DNA from: Saccoglossus kowalevskii
Lineage: Eukaryota > Hemichordata > Enteropneusta > Harrimaniidae
Length of the DNA: 13,286 bases
Direction: 5' to 3'
Assembly: GCF_000003605.2 (NCBI RefSeq)
Contig: NW_003156734.1
Coordinates: 17,372 to 30,657 of the forward strand
Made by a program: the position numbers and the translations under genes. The notes below the pieces were generated by a model. It was not told where the DNA came from and ran no database searches. It was given only the letters and a program-made list of their open reading frames with translations. Below are positions 1 to 7,634 of this stretch, piece after piece (position 1 is the first letter of the stretch; each line of letters opens with the position of its first letter).

Positions 1-367
1 TTAAAAACTAGTAGTATAATACACCATTATTTGTTTACCAAATAAAAAAGATTGAGAAAGTATCTTCAAAAAAATTAACGATAAATGAGTATTCATACAT
101 AGTCATATAATATTAATCATTATAATTAAAACTTCTGCACAATTTTCATTGGCACTTCACACCAGCAAACTGGTGCACTACTTGTATTATACTTCAAAAT
201 TAATATTGTAATAATTGATTTCTATATCAATACTTCACCATATATTTTATACACAACTCACTGAAAAATGCAGTATAATAGTACTTAAAGAGTAATAATG
301 CAGGATGTTCCACAGTAAATGTTTCTAATACATATTTATACACAATAAATTAAAACATGTCACTCAC
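1..367 (-). other. Start of the next oxidoreductase intron; no exon seen
   Basis: AT-rich sequence following the GTGAGT donor at 367. No acceptor followed by family-like coding sequence was found on the minus strand, and there is no credible open frame on the plus strand. Confidence 0.6.
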
Positions 368-424
368 TGGTTCTGTATGTTGAATATTAACAACATCACC
401 GATAACACCACTGTCAATCAATTC
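368..424 (-). CDS. Oxidoreductase exon, residues 140-158
   Basis: A 57-nt phase 0 exon between acceptor CTCTAG|GAA and donor CCA|GTGAGT. It reads ELIDSGVIGDVVNIQHTEP, continuing WVKKIK exactly as the family does (an IKxLIxSGxIGxVxxIxHxE pattern). The next expected segment (usually including an RGNW-like motif) is not found in 1-367, so the gene continues off the window. Confidence 0.88.
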
Positions 425-3136
425 CTAGAGGGGAAGAAAAATCAATATATATTGGTTACTGGATTTTCAGACAGTAAATCTGCATCCTAGACAGTTTTAA
501 AATCATATACATGAACATCCAGCTAGTGTACACTAAAGATACAAATGAAGGAAACCACACCAATGCCTAGAATAACAGCACTATGTCTTACCTTGATTTT
601 CCTTATCTAAGGTAAATACCAGTTACCACTAAAACCAATCACACCAATGCCTGGAATGGCAGCACTATGTCTTACCTTGATTTTCCTTACCTAAGGTAAA
701 TACAACATGTACCAGTTACCACTAAAACCAATCTCACCAATGCCTGGAATGGCAGCACTATGTCTTACCCTTGATTTTCCTTACCTAAGGTAAATACCAG
801 TTACCACTAAAACCAATCTCACCAATGCCTGGAATGGCAGCACTATGTCTTACCTTGATTTTCCTTACCCAAGGTAAATACCAGTTACCACTAAAACCAA
901 TCTCACCAATGCCTGGAATGGCAGCACTATGTCTTATCTTGATTTTCCTTACCTAAGGTAAATACCAGTTACCACTAAAACCAATCTCACCAATGCCTGG
1001 AATGGCAGCACTATGTCTTACCTTGATTTTCGTTACCCAAGGTAAATATCAGTTACCACTAAAACCAATCTCACCAATGCCTGGAATGGCAGCACTATGT
1101 CTTATCTTGATTTTCCTTACCCAAGGTAAATACCAGTTACCACTAAAACCCATCTTACCAATGTCTAGAATGGCAGCACTATGTCTTACCTTGATTTTCC
1201 TTACCTAAGGTAAATACCAGTTACCACTAAACCCAATCTCACCAATGCCAGGAATGGCAGCACTATGTCTTATCTTGATTTTCCTTACCCAAGGTAAATA
1301 CCAGTTACCACTAAAACCAATCTTACCAATGCCTGAATGGCAGCACTATGTCTTACCTTGATTTTCTTTACCCATCCTGCATATCTGAGTACATGACATA
1401 CTACTAACATCACATTGTTTCTTTTACAAGCTGCCGCAATAGCACAACAGTCATCAGCTGAAATCTAGTATGAAAGAAATATTGATACTGTATTCATTTC
1501 TTAGGAACTCATTTGAATATTCACACTCTACATTCTTATTAGTTCAGATGACAGATAATCCACACAATTGATGCAAATATCTGAATTAACTGTCCCTGCC
1601 CTGTAGAATCATTAATTCTACTTCTAGCATATTATGTAAATGTTAAGGCTACACAAATATATACAAGACATATTCATACTTACTGCCATTGGTTTTTCAA
1701 GAAGAACATGATAACCCTTATCAGCACATGCCACAGATGGTGCCTGAAATGAGAAAAATGCTTGGCATGTTCCCTTATATGGTGATAGACATGTGTCCAT
1801 AGGTGCCAACATGTGACAAATGGATGAAAGTATCACACAGAAATCCAAAATGGCCTCCATTATGATTGATAGTGTAAAACAAAATAACATGCCTTGTTTT
1901 TAATATGAATTTTATACTATGATTGAATGAGTTAGGGCATTTCTTGAGGGGGTCTAATAAATTTGGATAAAACACATCAGAAATCAGCATATATCACCAT
2001 ATATAAAGCCAGGATGACAAATACTTTGAATTCCACTCTGAGTACATTTACATATTTGTGAATATTTTTCACCTTGTGAAATTGATCTGGAGTGGTCACT
2101 ATAACAGCATCTGCAAATTTGTCAACTTTGACAACATCTGACCAATCACAAAACACTCTGTCATCTGGAATGTTATGTATTTCCTGTAGTCTTTTTCTTC
2201 TAATTTCTAGTGGATCACAGACACCAACAATCTGCAAAATTAGAAAACATTTTTTAACTCAAATCATTCTTAATAAAAATGTTATTAGTAATCCAAATTA
2301 TTTGTGACAATACGTTCTTGGAAGACAATGGTATACATGAAATCTAGCATAATGGATAAATAACACTACGGTAATGTTTCTGTACTGGTACATCGTGGAG
2401 AACCCCAGTTTAAGGTAGTTTGCTTGCTTTAAAAAACACTCAGAAATCCTGGAAATCCACTAAGAAGATCTGGGTTACTGTATTGTTCAAAATTCTAAAA
2501 TAAAAATTTCCACAAAACAACCTCAAAAATGTGTGTTTTGAGTAGTTTACCAAAAATTTGTTTGGTGACATATGCTAAAAAAATTATGTACGTATAGTGT
2601 TATGAGTTACATATGGGAATTGGTGAATTTTGAATATTTTTGTCCATAGAATTATGTGTTTACCATCACACAGCAATTTTTAAATAACTCACTGTTATGA
2701 TTTTTTGTTTCTATGCATGCTTTAATGGTAGTGTACTATCTTAAGTAATATTTGTACCACGACTGAATTAGCCAATGAGAGTTCTGCAATCTTTGTGATT
2801 ATGTGATGTAAACTGATTATGGTATACAAGATATAAATCAAAATACAGACAATTTAGAATATGATTAAATTACCAACTTTATTCTGATCTCCAACTCGCC
2901 AACAAATAAATTGCTTCTTAGTTCCTCAATTTGTGATAGCTATGGTACAAGGTTAATAAAAAGTCACTTAATGTTTGCAGATCATAAATCACTTGCTTGT
3001 GGTTTATGTGACGACTATTTAACAAATACTATAAAAGCAACCTCACCTTGAGATATTGTGGGAAATCCTCAGCATATGTAGCATAACCCTGGCCCCTATT
3101 ACCAGCACCAATTATAATTGCTTTAACTTGCTTCAT
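368..3136 (-). CDS. Gfo/Idh/MocA-family oxidoreductase, 5' part of a split gene (5 exons, runs off left edge)
   Basis: Coding segments 3136-3047, 2231-2073, 1743-1684, 1464-1357 and 424-368 join into about 158 residues with no frame break. Seen: an N-terminal Rossmann fold with GAGNRG at residues 10-15 (GxGxxG nucleotide-binding loop), IVGVCDP at 31-37 (end of strand 2), TTPDQFH near 76-82, EKP at 99-101 and CHVLRY near 127. This order is the signature of Gfo/Idh/MocA dehydrogenases, soluble NAD(P)-dependent enzymes acting mostly on sugars, inositols and related alcohols; the Lys of EKP is the conserved active-site lysine. Family members are usually 330-400 residues, so the C-terminal substrate-binding half lies beyond position 1. 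All five visible donors cut in phase 0 and every exon length is a multiple of three. Introns: 2232-3046, 1744-2072, 1465-1683, 425-1356, and 367 onward. Apart from the minisatellite in intron 4, I see nothing recognisable in them. Substrate cannot be told from this half. Family assignment is strong; exact gene name unknown. Confidence 0.9.
552..1374. repeat. 84-bp minisatellite (about 10 units) in intron 4, derived from the exon 4 / intron junction
   Basis: The motif CAATGCCTGGAATGGCAG recurs with starts at 561, 645, 738, 823, 907, 991, 1075, 1159, 1243 and 1327: spacing 84 bp, except 93 (insertion of ACATGTACC-type sequence) and 85 (one extra C). Read on the minus strand, each unit contains GGAAAATCAAG|GTAAGA, that is the last codons of exon 4 (KIK) with its splice donor; the unit at 1327 is the real exon end. 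The donor GT is intact in the units at 561, 645, 738, 823, 991, 1159 and 1327 and mutated to AT at 907, 1075 and 1243. The Trp codon before the donor is TGG in units 823, 991, 1075 and 1243 but TAG in the others. Each unit also has a TTACC...GGTAA short hairpin. Confidence 0.95.
1357..1464 (-). CDS. Oxidoreductase exon, residues 104-139 (CHVLRY), abutting the minisatellite
   Basis: A 108-nt phase 0 exon between acceptor TACTAG|ATT and donor ATCAAG|GTAAGA (GT at 1356-1355). It contains CHVLRY, the strand after EKP that starts the domain linker, and ends WVKKIK. The last 17 or so coding bases and the donor are the parent-like copy of a sequence repeated about nine more times in the following intron. 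An upstream TTTCAG inside the exon would shift the frame, so the TAG acceptor was chosen. If the donor were skipped, translation would meet a stop after about 23 further codons. Confidence 0.85.
1684..1743 (-). CDS. Oxidoreductase exon, residues 84-103 (EKP motif)
   Basis: A 60-nt phase 0 exon between acceptor TTTCAG|GCA and donor GCA|GTAAGT. It reads APSVACADKGYHVLLEKPMA, the classic helix-strand-EKP stretch of Gfo/Idh/MocA enzymes; the Lys of EKP is the catalytic-site lysine. It joins the preceding FHK and following ISADD without gap, matching the family's usual order. Confidence 0.9.
2073..2231 (-). CDS. Oxidoreductase exon, residues 31-83
   Basis: Acceptor TTTTGCAG|ATT and donor CACAAG|GTGAAA bound a 159-nt phase 0 exon of 53 codons. 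It starts IVGVCDP (strand 2, whose acidic residue normally contacts the adenosine ribose) and ends with DAVIVTTPDQFHK, the strand 4 / P-D-x-x-H segment conserved in the family. An open reading frame continues past the donor to 1977, but that extension has no family resemblance and is intron. Confidence 0.9.
3047..3136 (-). CDS. Oxidoreductase exon with start codon (residues 1-30)
   Basis: It encodes MKQVKAIIIGAGNRGQ and onward to a final Lys: strand 1 and the GxGxxG loop of the Rossmann fold. The ATG (3136-3134) has A at -3 and an in-frame TGA nine codons upstream (3163-3161), which fixes the start. The donor reads CAAG|GTGAGG with GT at 3046-3045, phase 0. A good acceptor (pyrimidine-rich, ending TTTACAG) lies at 3174-3173, so this exon probably begins at 3172 with 36 nt of 5' UTR, implying at least one upstream non-coding exon. 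Confidence 0.9.
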
Positions 3137-3172
3137 TGTTTTTTCAGATGTTAATGAGGTTCAGTAATTATT
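3137..3172 (-). promoter_or_regulatory. 5' UTR part of the start-codon exon
   Basis: Lies between a strong acceptor (TTTTTGTTTACAG, AG at 3174-3173) and the ATG at 3136. It contains the in-frame TGA at 3163-3161. This is a splice-model prediction from sequence only. Confidence 0.5.
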
Positions 3173-3762
3173 CTGTAAACAAAAATAAAGACTAATATGA
3201 TTAAATAGCATTTTATATGCATTGTTATAAAACTAATTCTTACATGAATACATGAGCTATTGTAATTCTTCCAATATTTGGAAATTAAACAAATTATTTT
3301 TGTTGTGTGGGTGAGTGATAAGAGTGGTTTTTGTCATGATTGCCAAAGGAGATAATTTCAACCAGAAGAAGTATGGAAAAATGTAACAAAGGAGTAACTA
3401 GTATTATTCCTATAATTATTAAAAAACAAGCAGCCTCTTGGCTGAGATACCTCCACTGTTAGCAAGGCACATTTCAATTAAAGAACTGAAGATATCATTA
3501 GAAAATGAACAATATGTATAGTATCAAAGCAATCAGACTTGCGGTTTTCAACAAAAAGTCGAAAATATCACTTTTTATCAAAAATGACAAAAATATTCAT
3601 CAAAATTAGAGAATTAAAGATATCATTATGAAATGAACAAATCTAAGAGAGTGTCACACGCAACGTAATATTACCGTAATTGATATAGTACAGGTGTGAT
3701 GGTTCAAATACCAAAATGGCAACAGTAACAGAAAAACTTCCCTGGCGGCGATGATAACATAC

Positions 3763-3910
3763 GAACACGGAGCCAACAGATGAGGTTTCAACTGGTACTG
3801 GTATTATTATACTCTGCAAACATCAAGTACAATAACGCGGTAAAACTCCACTACTCCAATGACTTGATACTTAAACTCCAATACAATTCAACGAGATCTC
3901 CGATCTGAAC
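3763..3910 (-). promoter_or_regulatory. Possible non-coding first exon of the oxidoreductase gene
   Basis: On the minus strand a TATATATAT tract (3939-3931) is followed about 30 nt later by a TTCAGATC initiator-like sequence near 3905. A candidate donor TTC|GTATGT lies at 3762. Joined to the acceptor at 3173 this would give a leader exon of about 150 nt. The exon edges are inference; no other signal confirms them. Confidence 0.3.
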
Positions 3911-3930
3911 TCAGTGCTGAACAATTCCCC

Positions 3931-3966
3931 TATATATATCCCCCCCCCCACTGTCTATAAATAGAC
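3931..3966 (-). promoter_or_regulatory. TATA-like cluster, candidate core promoter of the oxidoreductase
   Basis: TATATATAT at 3931-3939, a run of ten C, then GTCTATAAATAGAC (3953-3966), an inverted repeat with arms GTCTAT/ATAGAC that puts TATA-like sequence on both strands. It lies between a heat-shock-element cluster and the gene's 5' end, in the order expected for a minus-strand promoter. Direction is inferred from this order; a plus-strand promoter is also possible. Confidence 0.4.
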
Positions 3967-4009
3967 CATTACATCAGCATACATAATGAGTCTGGAACTT
4001 ACTACAAAT

Positions 4010-4123
4010 TTCTAGAATGTTCCATTACCTTCTATTGCCTTCTACAGTGTTCTATTACCTATTCAACCAGTTTCTAAAAATTTAGAATATTCCACCCAGA
4101 CACAGTACGATTCTAGAACATTC
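4010..4123. promoter_or_regulatory. Cluster of heat shock elements (HSF-binding-site consensus)
   Basis: Two perfect alternating trimers of the HSE consensus TTCnnGAAnnTTC: TTCTAGAATGTTC (4010-4022) and TTCTAGAACATTC (4111-4123). A third, near-perfect one, ATTTAGAATATTC, sits at 4080-4092. Additional TTCT half-sites lie between them, including a GTTCYATTACC direct repeat. The HSE is the binding site of trimeric heat shock factor. The cluster lies roughly 70-190 bp upstream of the TATA-like sequences on the minus strand. Function is inferred. Confidence 0.5.
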
Positions 4124-4278
4124 TCAGTGACACGGAAGTGGAAAACAAGTCGTATGTGACAGAGAGGTACATATACACCAAGAATCAAAGCATTCAGGCT
4201 TTTAGTTTTCAAGTCAAAAAAGTTAAAACATTGACACGGACAACAATGGGCGACTATGAACAATCACTCATATGATAG

Positions 4279-4307
4279 GCTCCACTCGACAAAGTCGACA
4301 GCGGAGC
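4279..4307. repeat. Imperfect stem-loop
   Basis: GCTCC...CGAC AAA GTCG...GGAGC: outer arms GCTCC/GGAGC and inner arms CGAC/GTCG around a 3-nt loop, with unpaired bases between. It does not match the histone mRNA stem-loop. Function unknown. Confidence 0.5.
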
Positions 4308-4709
4308 TAAAATGGAGAACTACAATCTGGACGTCAGCCATATTTTAATATTTACAGATATTATGATAAAACACATCAAATCCAAATTATTATTTTTAAT
4401 AAGAATTATACTTTGAATTAATTGTTAAAAACATATAAAAATATTGTTGTATGCCACTTTTTGTTTGTTGTTGTATTCAAAATGATCTGCACAGCACAAG
4501 AAAATAACAATAAATATGAAGGAATTGTTGTGTTATGGCATGTTTCAGGATATTTTTCTTGGTTTATGCTAATCAAATTATCAACTTTTTTTCTCATCAG
4601 AATTTTTGTTTGCCATTCATTTTTTTAATAAACTCAATTACTATACACTATACACTCATATATGTACACATACTAGACAAGATATCCTTTCATTCAAATT
4701 CCAGTGAGC

Positions 4710-4710
<1 letters not shown>

Positions 4711-4739
<29 letters not shown>
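4711..4739. repeat. (CAAT)n microsatellite, about 7 copies
   Basis: A perfect tetranucleotide run of CAAT ending in CG. Simple repeat with no associated gene. Confidence 0.95.
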
Positions 4740-4740
<1 letters not shown>

Positions 4741-4844
4741 ATGCTCTTGTCCTTGTTATATTTCCATAAAATGATCTGTGAACTAGGATGAATTCTCAAG
4801 TAATTGTTTGAAAAGTAAGTAGAAAGGAAGGTGGTTGTGACGCC

Positions 4845-5463
4845 ATGGATGCGCAGGATATGGGCCTCATATCAAACTTTCAAACATACTGTTTAGAATC
4901 AATGTATGATAATAAGGAAGCAAAACATCAGAATGAACTTCACAAATACAGACATCTAAAAACAAAATTCACTTTTGAAAAATATTTAGAAATTGTGCAA
5001 AATCCCTTCCACAGGTCATCCATGACCAAACTGAAAATCAGTGCTCGTGTGTTAGAAATAGAAACTGGAAAACAATGACATTTCAAAAAAAAAATGTCAG
5101 TTTTGTCAATTAAATGAAATGGAAAATGAAGAGCACTTTCTACTTAAATGCAGTATTTATAAAAAGAAAGAAATGAGCTTCTCAAAAATGTGTTGCTACC
5201 TCACAAAACTTCTAACAAAGAAAAATAGTTGCAATACTAAACAATGGAAGTATAAAAGTACATACATGATTGTTTTAAAATTCGAGAGAACAACTTGAAG
5301 AGTAGTACCAGGTGCCTCAAAATAAATAAAAACATTTATATTCTATTAATAACTTTGTTTTATACTCTTTTAATTTAATTTAATTTTATCATTGCTATAC
5401 CTTTATTGTATTTTATAGTCAAAGTTCCATAGAGAATATGATAACAATAAAGATGATTATTAT
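4845..5463 (+). mobile_element. 5'-truncated LINE tail A (C-terminal end of ORF2 plus 3' UTR)
   Basis: The frame 4845-5078 includes ELHKYRHLKTKFTFEKYLEI and SSMTKLKISARVLEIETGK, the segment lying C-terminal to the reverse transcriptase in many invertebrate non-LTR elements. A frameshift near the A-run at 5085-5094 leads to CQFC...EEHFLLKC, the CxxC/HxxxC zinc-knuckle-like end, and then a degenerate CFKIREQL tail. The 3' end is AT-rich and finishes in GATGATTATTAT, typical of LINE 3' tails. Stops and the frameshift make it a dead fragment. The left boundary is uncertain. It is paralogous to the tail of the LINE at 7635-9190. Confidence 0.75.
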
Positions 5464-5464
5464 A

Positions 5465-5503
5465 CAAGGGGCGTTCAATAAGTAATACCCCTGACCCTCT
5501 TCC
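5465..5503 (+). repeat. Mariner left terminal inverted repeat
   Basis: Begins CAAGGGGCGTTCAATAAGTA next to the TA target. It pairs with 6569-6607 with six mismatches. Confidence 0.92.
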
Positions 5504-5631
5504 AGTTGTCTGATCTAGATGACGTTTTGCATGTGTAATGATTTACATCTCTTGGGTTATGTTGCAAAAAAACAGCTCTGAACTAATTGTGGTTTCTGAT
5601 TTACAGGTGTTTGAACTGAGTCAGGTGTCAA

Positions 5632-6567
5632 ATGGAGCCAGTTGAGTGTCGCGCAGAGACACAGTTTTTGTATTTGAAAGTATGCACACCAAAGGAGACT
5701 TTTGATGAAATGAAAGGAACTTATGGTGATGATGCCACATCATATGACCTTGTAAAACGCAGGCATCGTGAATTCAAACATGGCCGGAAGTCTGTGCAAA
5801 CAGCTCCCAGACCTGGTCATCCCTCTTCTGCCATTGATGAGGCATCTGTCCATCAAGTTGAGGCAGCCATTTTGGGAGATCAACGCAGTACTGTTCGCCA
5901 AATAGCACAAGAGGTCAAGATTAGAACAGGGTCTGTGGAAACTATCATTCATGACCATTTGCATATGCATAAGGTGTCTGCCAGATGGATTTCCAAGTTG
6001 CGCACACCTTTCCAGAAGCAAGAATGAGTCAAGTGCTCGAGGATGTTTACACAAGATGGAAGACTGATTACACAAGATGAAACTTGGGTTCATCACTATG
6101 ATCCAGAGACCAAAGCCCAGTCAATGCATTGGAAGCACTTGGACTCACCACCCCCAAAGTAAGCAAATAACACTGAATAAACAGCAAACCCCCAAAGAAG
6201 GCAAGGGTGCAGCCCTCCGCTGGCAAGGTCATGCTCACAGGCTTCTGGGACCAGGACGGAGTAGTGATGACAGATTTCCTTGCAAAGGGCTATGAAATCC
6301 TTCCCCATCCCCCTTACTCTCCAAACCTTGCATCCTCTGACTTTCATCTCTTCCCAGCCATGAAGTTGTTTTTGAAAGGAAAGCATTTCCCAGATGATGC
6401 AGCCTTGATTTTTGAAGTTACAACGTGGTTGGAGGATCAACCTGGGGTGTTCTACAAAAAACGGTGTCCAGAGCTGCATCAAACGATGAGAGAAATGCAT
6501 AACTCTGGTTGGTTCATATGTAGAGAAAGACTAATAACTGTGCCAAGTTTCATTAATCTCCTGCTAT
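5632..6567 (+). pseudogene. Mariner transposase, inactivated (stop, 38-bp duplication, internal deletion)
   Basis: 5632-6027 encodes the N-terminal DNA-binding part: a Mos1-like helix-turn-helix region (TYGDDATSYDLVKRRHREFKHG, shown here only as a landmark at residues 30-51), the PRPGHPSS linker and a second HTH ending VSARWISK. A TGA at 6025-6027 sits where the frame then continues VKCSR, so it is one in-frame stop, plausibly CGA to TGA. Beyond it come TQDETWVHHYDPE (first catalytic Asp) and SPPPK. Next, CCCCCAAAG is repeated at 6151 and 6189 around a 38-bp insertion that shifts the frame. Frame 6207 resumes QPSAGKVMLTGFWD, then jumps from DFLAKG directly to YEILPHPPYSP, so the block with the second Asp (HDN-type motif) is deleted. 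The third Asp survives in SSDFHLF (DD34D family). It cannot be catalytic. Confidence 0.9.
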
Positions 6568-6568
6568 G

Positions 6569-6607
6569 GGAAAAGGGTCACGGGCATTACTTATTGAACA
6601 CCTCTCG
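6569..6607 (-). repeat. Mariner right terminal inverted repeat
   Basis: On the minus strand it begins CGAGAGGTGTTCAATAAGTA directly inside the TA at 6608-6609. Confidence 0.92.
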
Positions 6608-6609
6608 TA

Positions 6610-6739
6610 CATCTGCCACCGTAACGCCGTAAGTTACAGCGTGCCGTAATTTTGTGGTATTTTACGGAGTATTTTCATCCTACCATATTAGGAAATGCAA
6701 ATTCCAAATATTGAATGATTATGCGCGTCAGGAATATGA
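6610..6739. other. Spacer right of the mariner
   Basis: Contains GCCGTAA at two sites (plus CCGTAA) and a TTACGG in reverse orientation, a small CpG-bearing cluster. No gene. Confidence 0.5.
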
Positions 6740-7625
6740 TTTTTTAACATTAAAATGATTGACATTTGTATCTGATCGTCAAACAAGTACTTGTCCATAT
6801 TGAGAGATATTGCTCCGGAACAGCATTCAAAATCAGCCATTTTGAATACATGTATATATATAACAGGATGTATAACGAATATATAAAATTTGAATATAAT
6901 CAGTCAAAGCATTTACGAGATATGGCTCTAGAAGCCCAATCATTAAAACAAAATGGCCGCCAGTCAGCCATTTTGAATCTAATCTGAAAACTAAAATGAT
7001 GTGCATCAGGAACCCGTATTGTCTAATGTATGCACCAAGTTTGAACGAAATCCATCCAGAAATGCTTGAAATTTGATGATTTTTTAGCACAAAAATGACC
7101 ACCATTCAGCCATTTTGAAAAGGATCGTCAAATCAATATATCTGTTTATCTATGACATGATGTATAATGAAATTTTAAAATTTGAACATAATCAGTCAAA
7201 ACAAGTCGGAGATATGGGTCTAGAAGCCCATTCATTAAAACAAAATGGCCGCCAGACAGCCATATTGAATCTGATCTGAAAAATAAATGATGTGCATCTG
7301 GAACCTGTAATGTCTAATATACATTGTATGTACCAAGTTTGAACGAAATCCATCCATAAATGCCAGAAATGCTTTATATTTGATGATTTTTTAGCACGAA
7401 AATGGCCACCATTTGGCCATTTTGAATATGATTCGTCAAACCAATACATCTGTCTATCTATGACATGATGTATAATGAATATTTATAATTTAAACATAAT
7501 CAGTGAAAGCAAGTCAGAGATATGGCACGAGAACCACATTCATTAAAACAAAATGGCCGCCAGTCGGCCATTTTGAATCTTATCGAAAAAACAAAATGAT
7601 GTGCATCAAGGTCCTATAATGTCTT
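6740..7625. repeat. About three tandem copies of a ~300-bp repeat with AAAATGGC dyads
   Basis: AAATGGCCGC recurs at 6951, 7243 and 7551 (spacing 292 and 308), each copy sharing blocks such as GATATGG-TCTAGAAGCCCA, GATGTGCATC, CCAAGTTTGAACGAAATCC, GATGATTTTTTAGCAC and CTATGACATGATGTATAATG. Each unit has dyads: AAAATGGC-9 nt-GCCATTTT at the CGCC site and, in the second copy, a perfect AAAATGGCCA-CCATT-TGGCCATTTT near 7400-7424. A related perfect dyad (ATTCAAAAT-CAGCC-ATTTTGAAT) lies near 6825-6847. The last copy is broken at about 7625 where the LINE begins. Short open frames on both strands are not conserved between copies. Confidence 0.85.
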
Positions 7626-7634
7626 TCCGATTTT

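Larger units (their letters stand above)
4124..4844. other. Intergenic stretch, AT-rich, no gene recognised
   Basis: Short open frames here (for example from 4312 and 4422) are AT-rich and hydrophobic without recognisable domains. Only the 4279-4307 stem-loop and the CAAT microsatellite at 4711-4739 stand out. Confidence 0.55.
5465..6607 (+). mobile_element. Mariner-type (Tc1/mariner superfamily) DNA transposon, defective, 1143 bp
   Basis: The left end 5465-5503 and the reverse complement of the right end 6569-6607 match at 33 of 39 positions (shared core GTTCAATAAGTAAT and TGACCCT). TA dinucleotides at 5463-5464 and 6608-6609 are the expected target duplication. The inside carries a decayed mariner transposase on the plus strand. 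Autonomous mariners are about 1.3 kb, so this copy is shortened, matching the deletion seen in the transposase. The left end abuts the 3' tail of LINE A. Confidence 0.93.

Noticed and set aside
993-1208. 71-residue plus-strand open frame with internal repeats
   Set aside because: It is produced by the 84-bp minisatellite (84 is divisible by three); the sequence is explained by exon 4 and its donor read on the other strand.
552-1374. Possible CRISPR array
   Set aside because: The units are contiguous and alike over the full 84 bp, with no constant repeat alternating with unique spacers, and the context is a eukaryotic intron.
1775-2072. Minus-strand open frames running past exon borders
   Set aside because: They are intron sequence; the family match stops exactly at consensus donors and acceptors.
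4279-4307. Histone mRNA 3' stem-loop
   Set aside because: Arms and loop do not match the conserved histone stem-loop and no histone coding sequence is nearby.
5740-6500. Antisense open frames across the mariner (5740-6096 and 6096-6500)
   Set aside because: They are shadows of the transposase, which has clear HTH and catalytic motifs on the plus strand.
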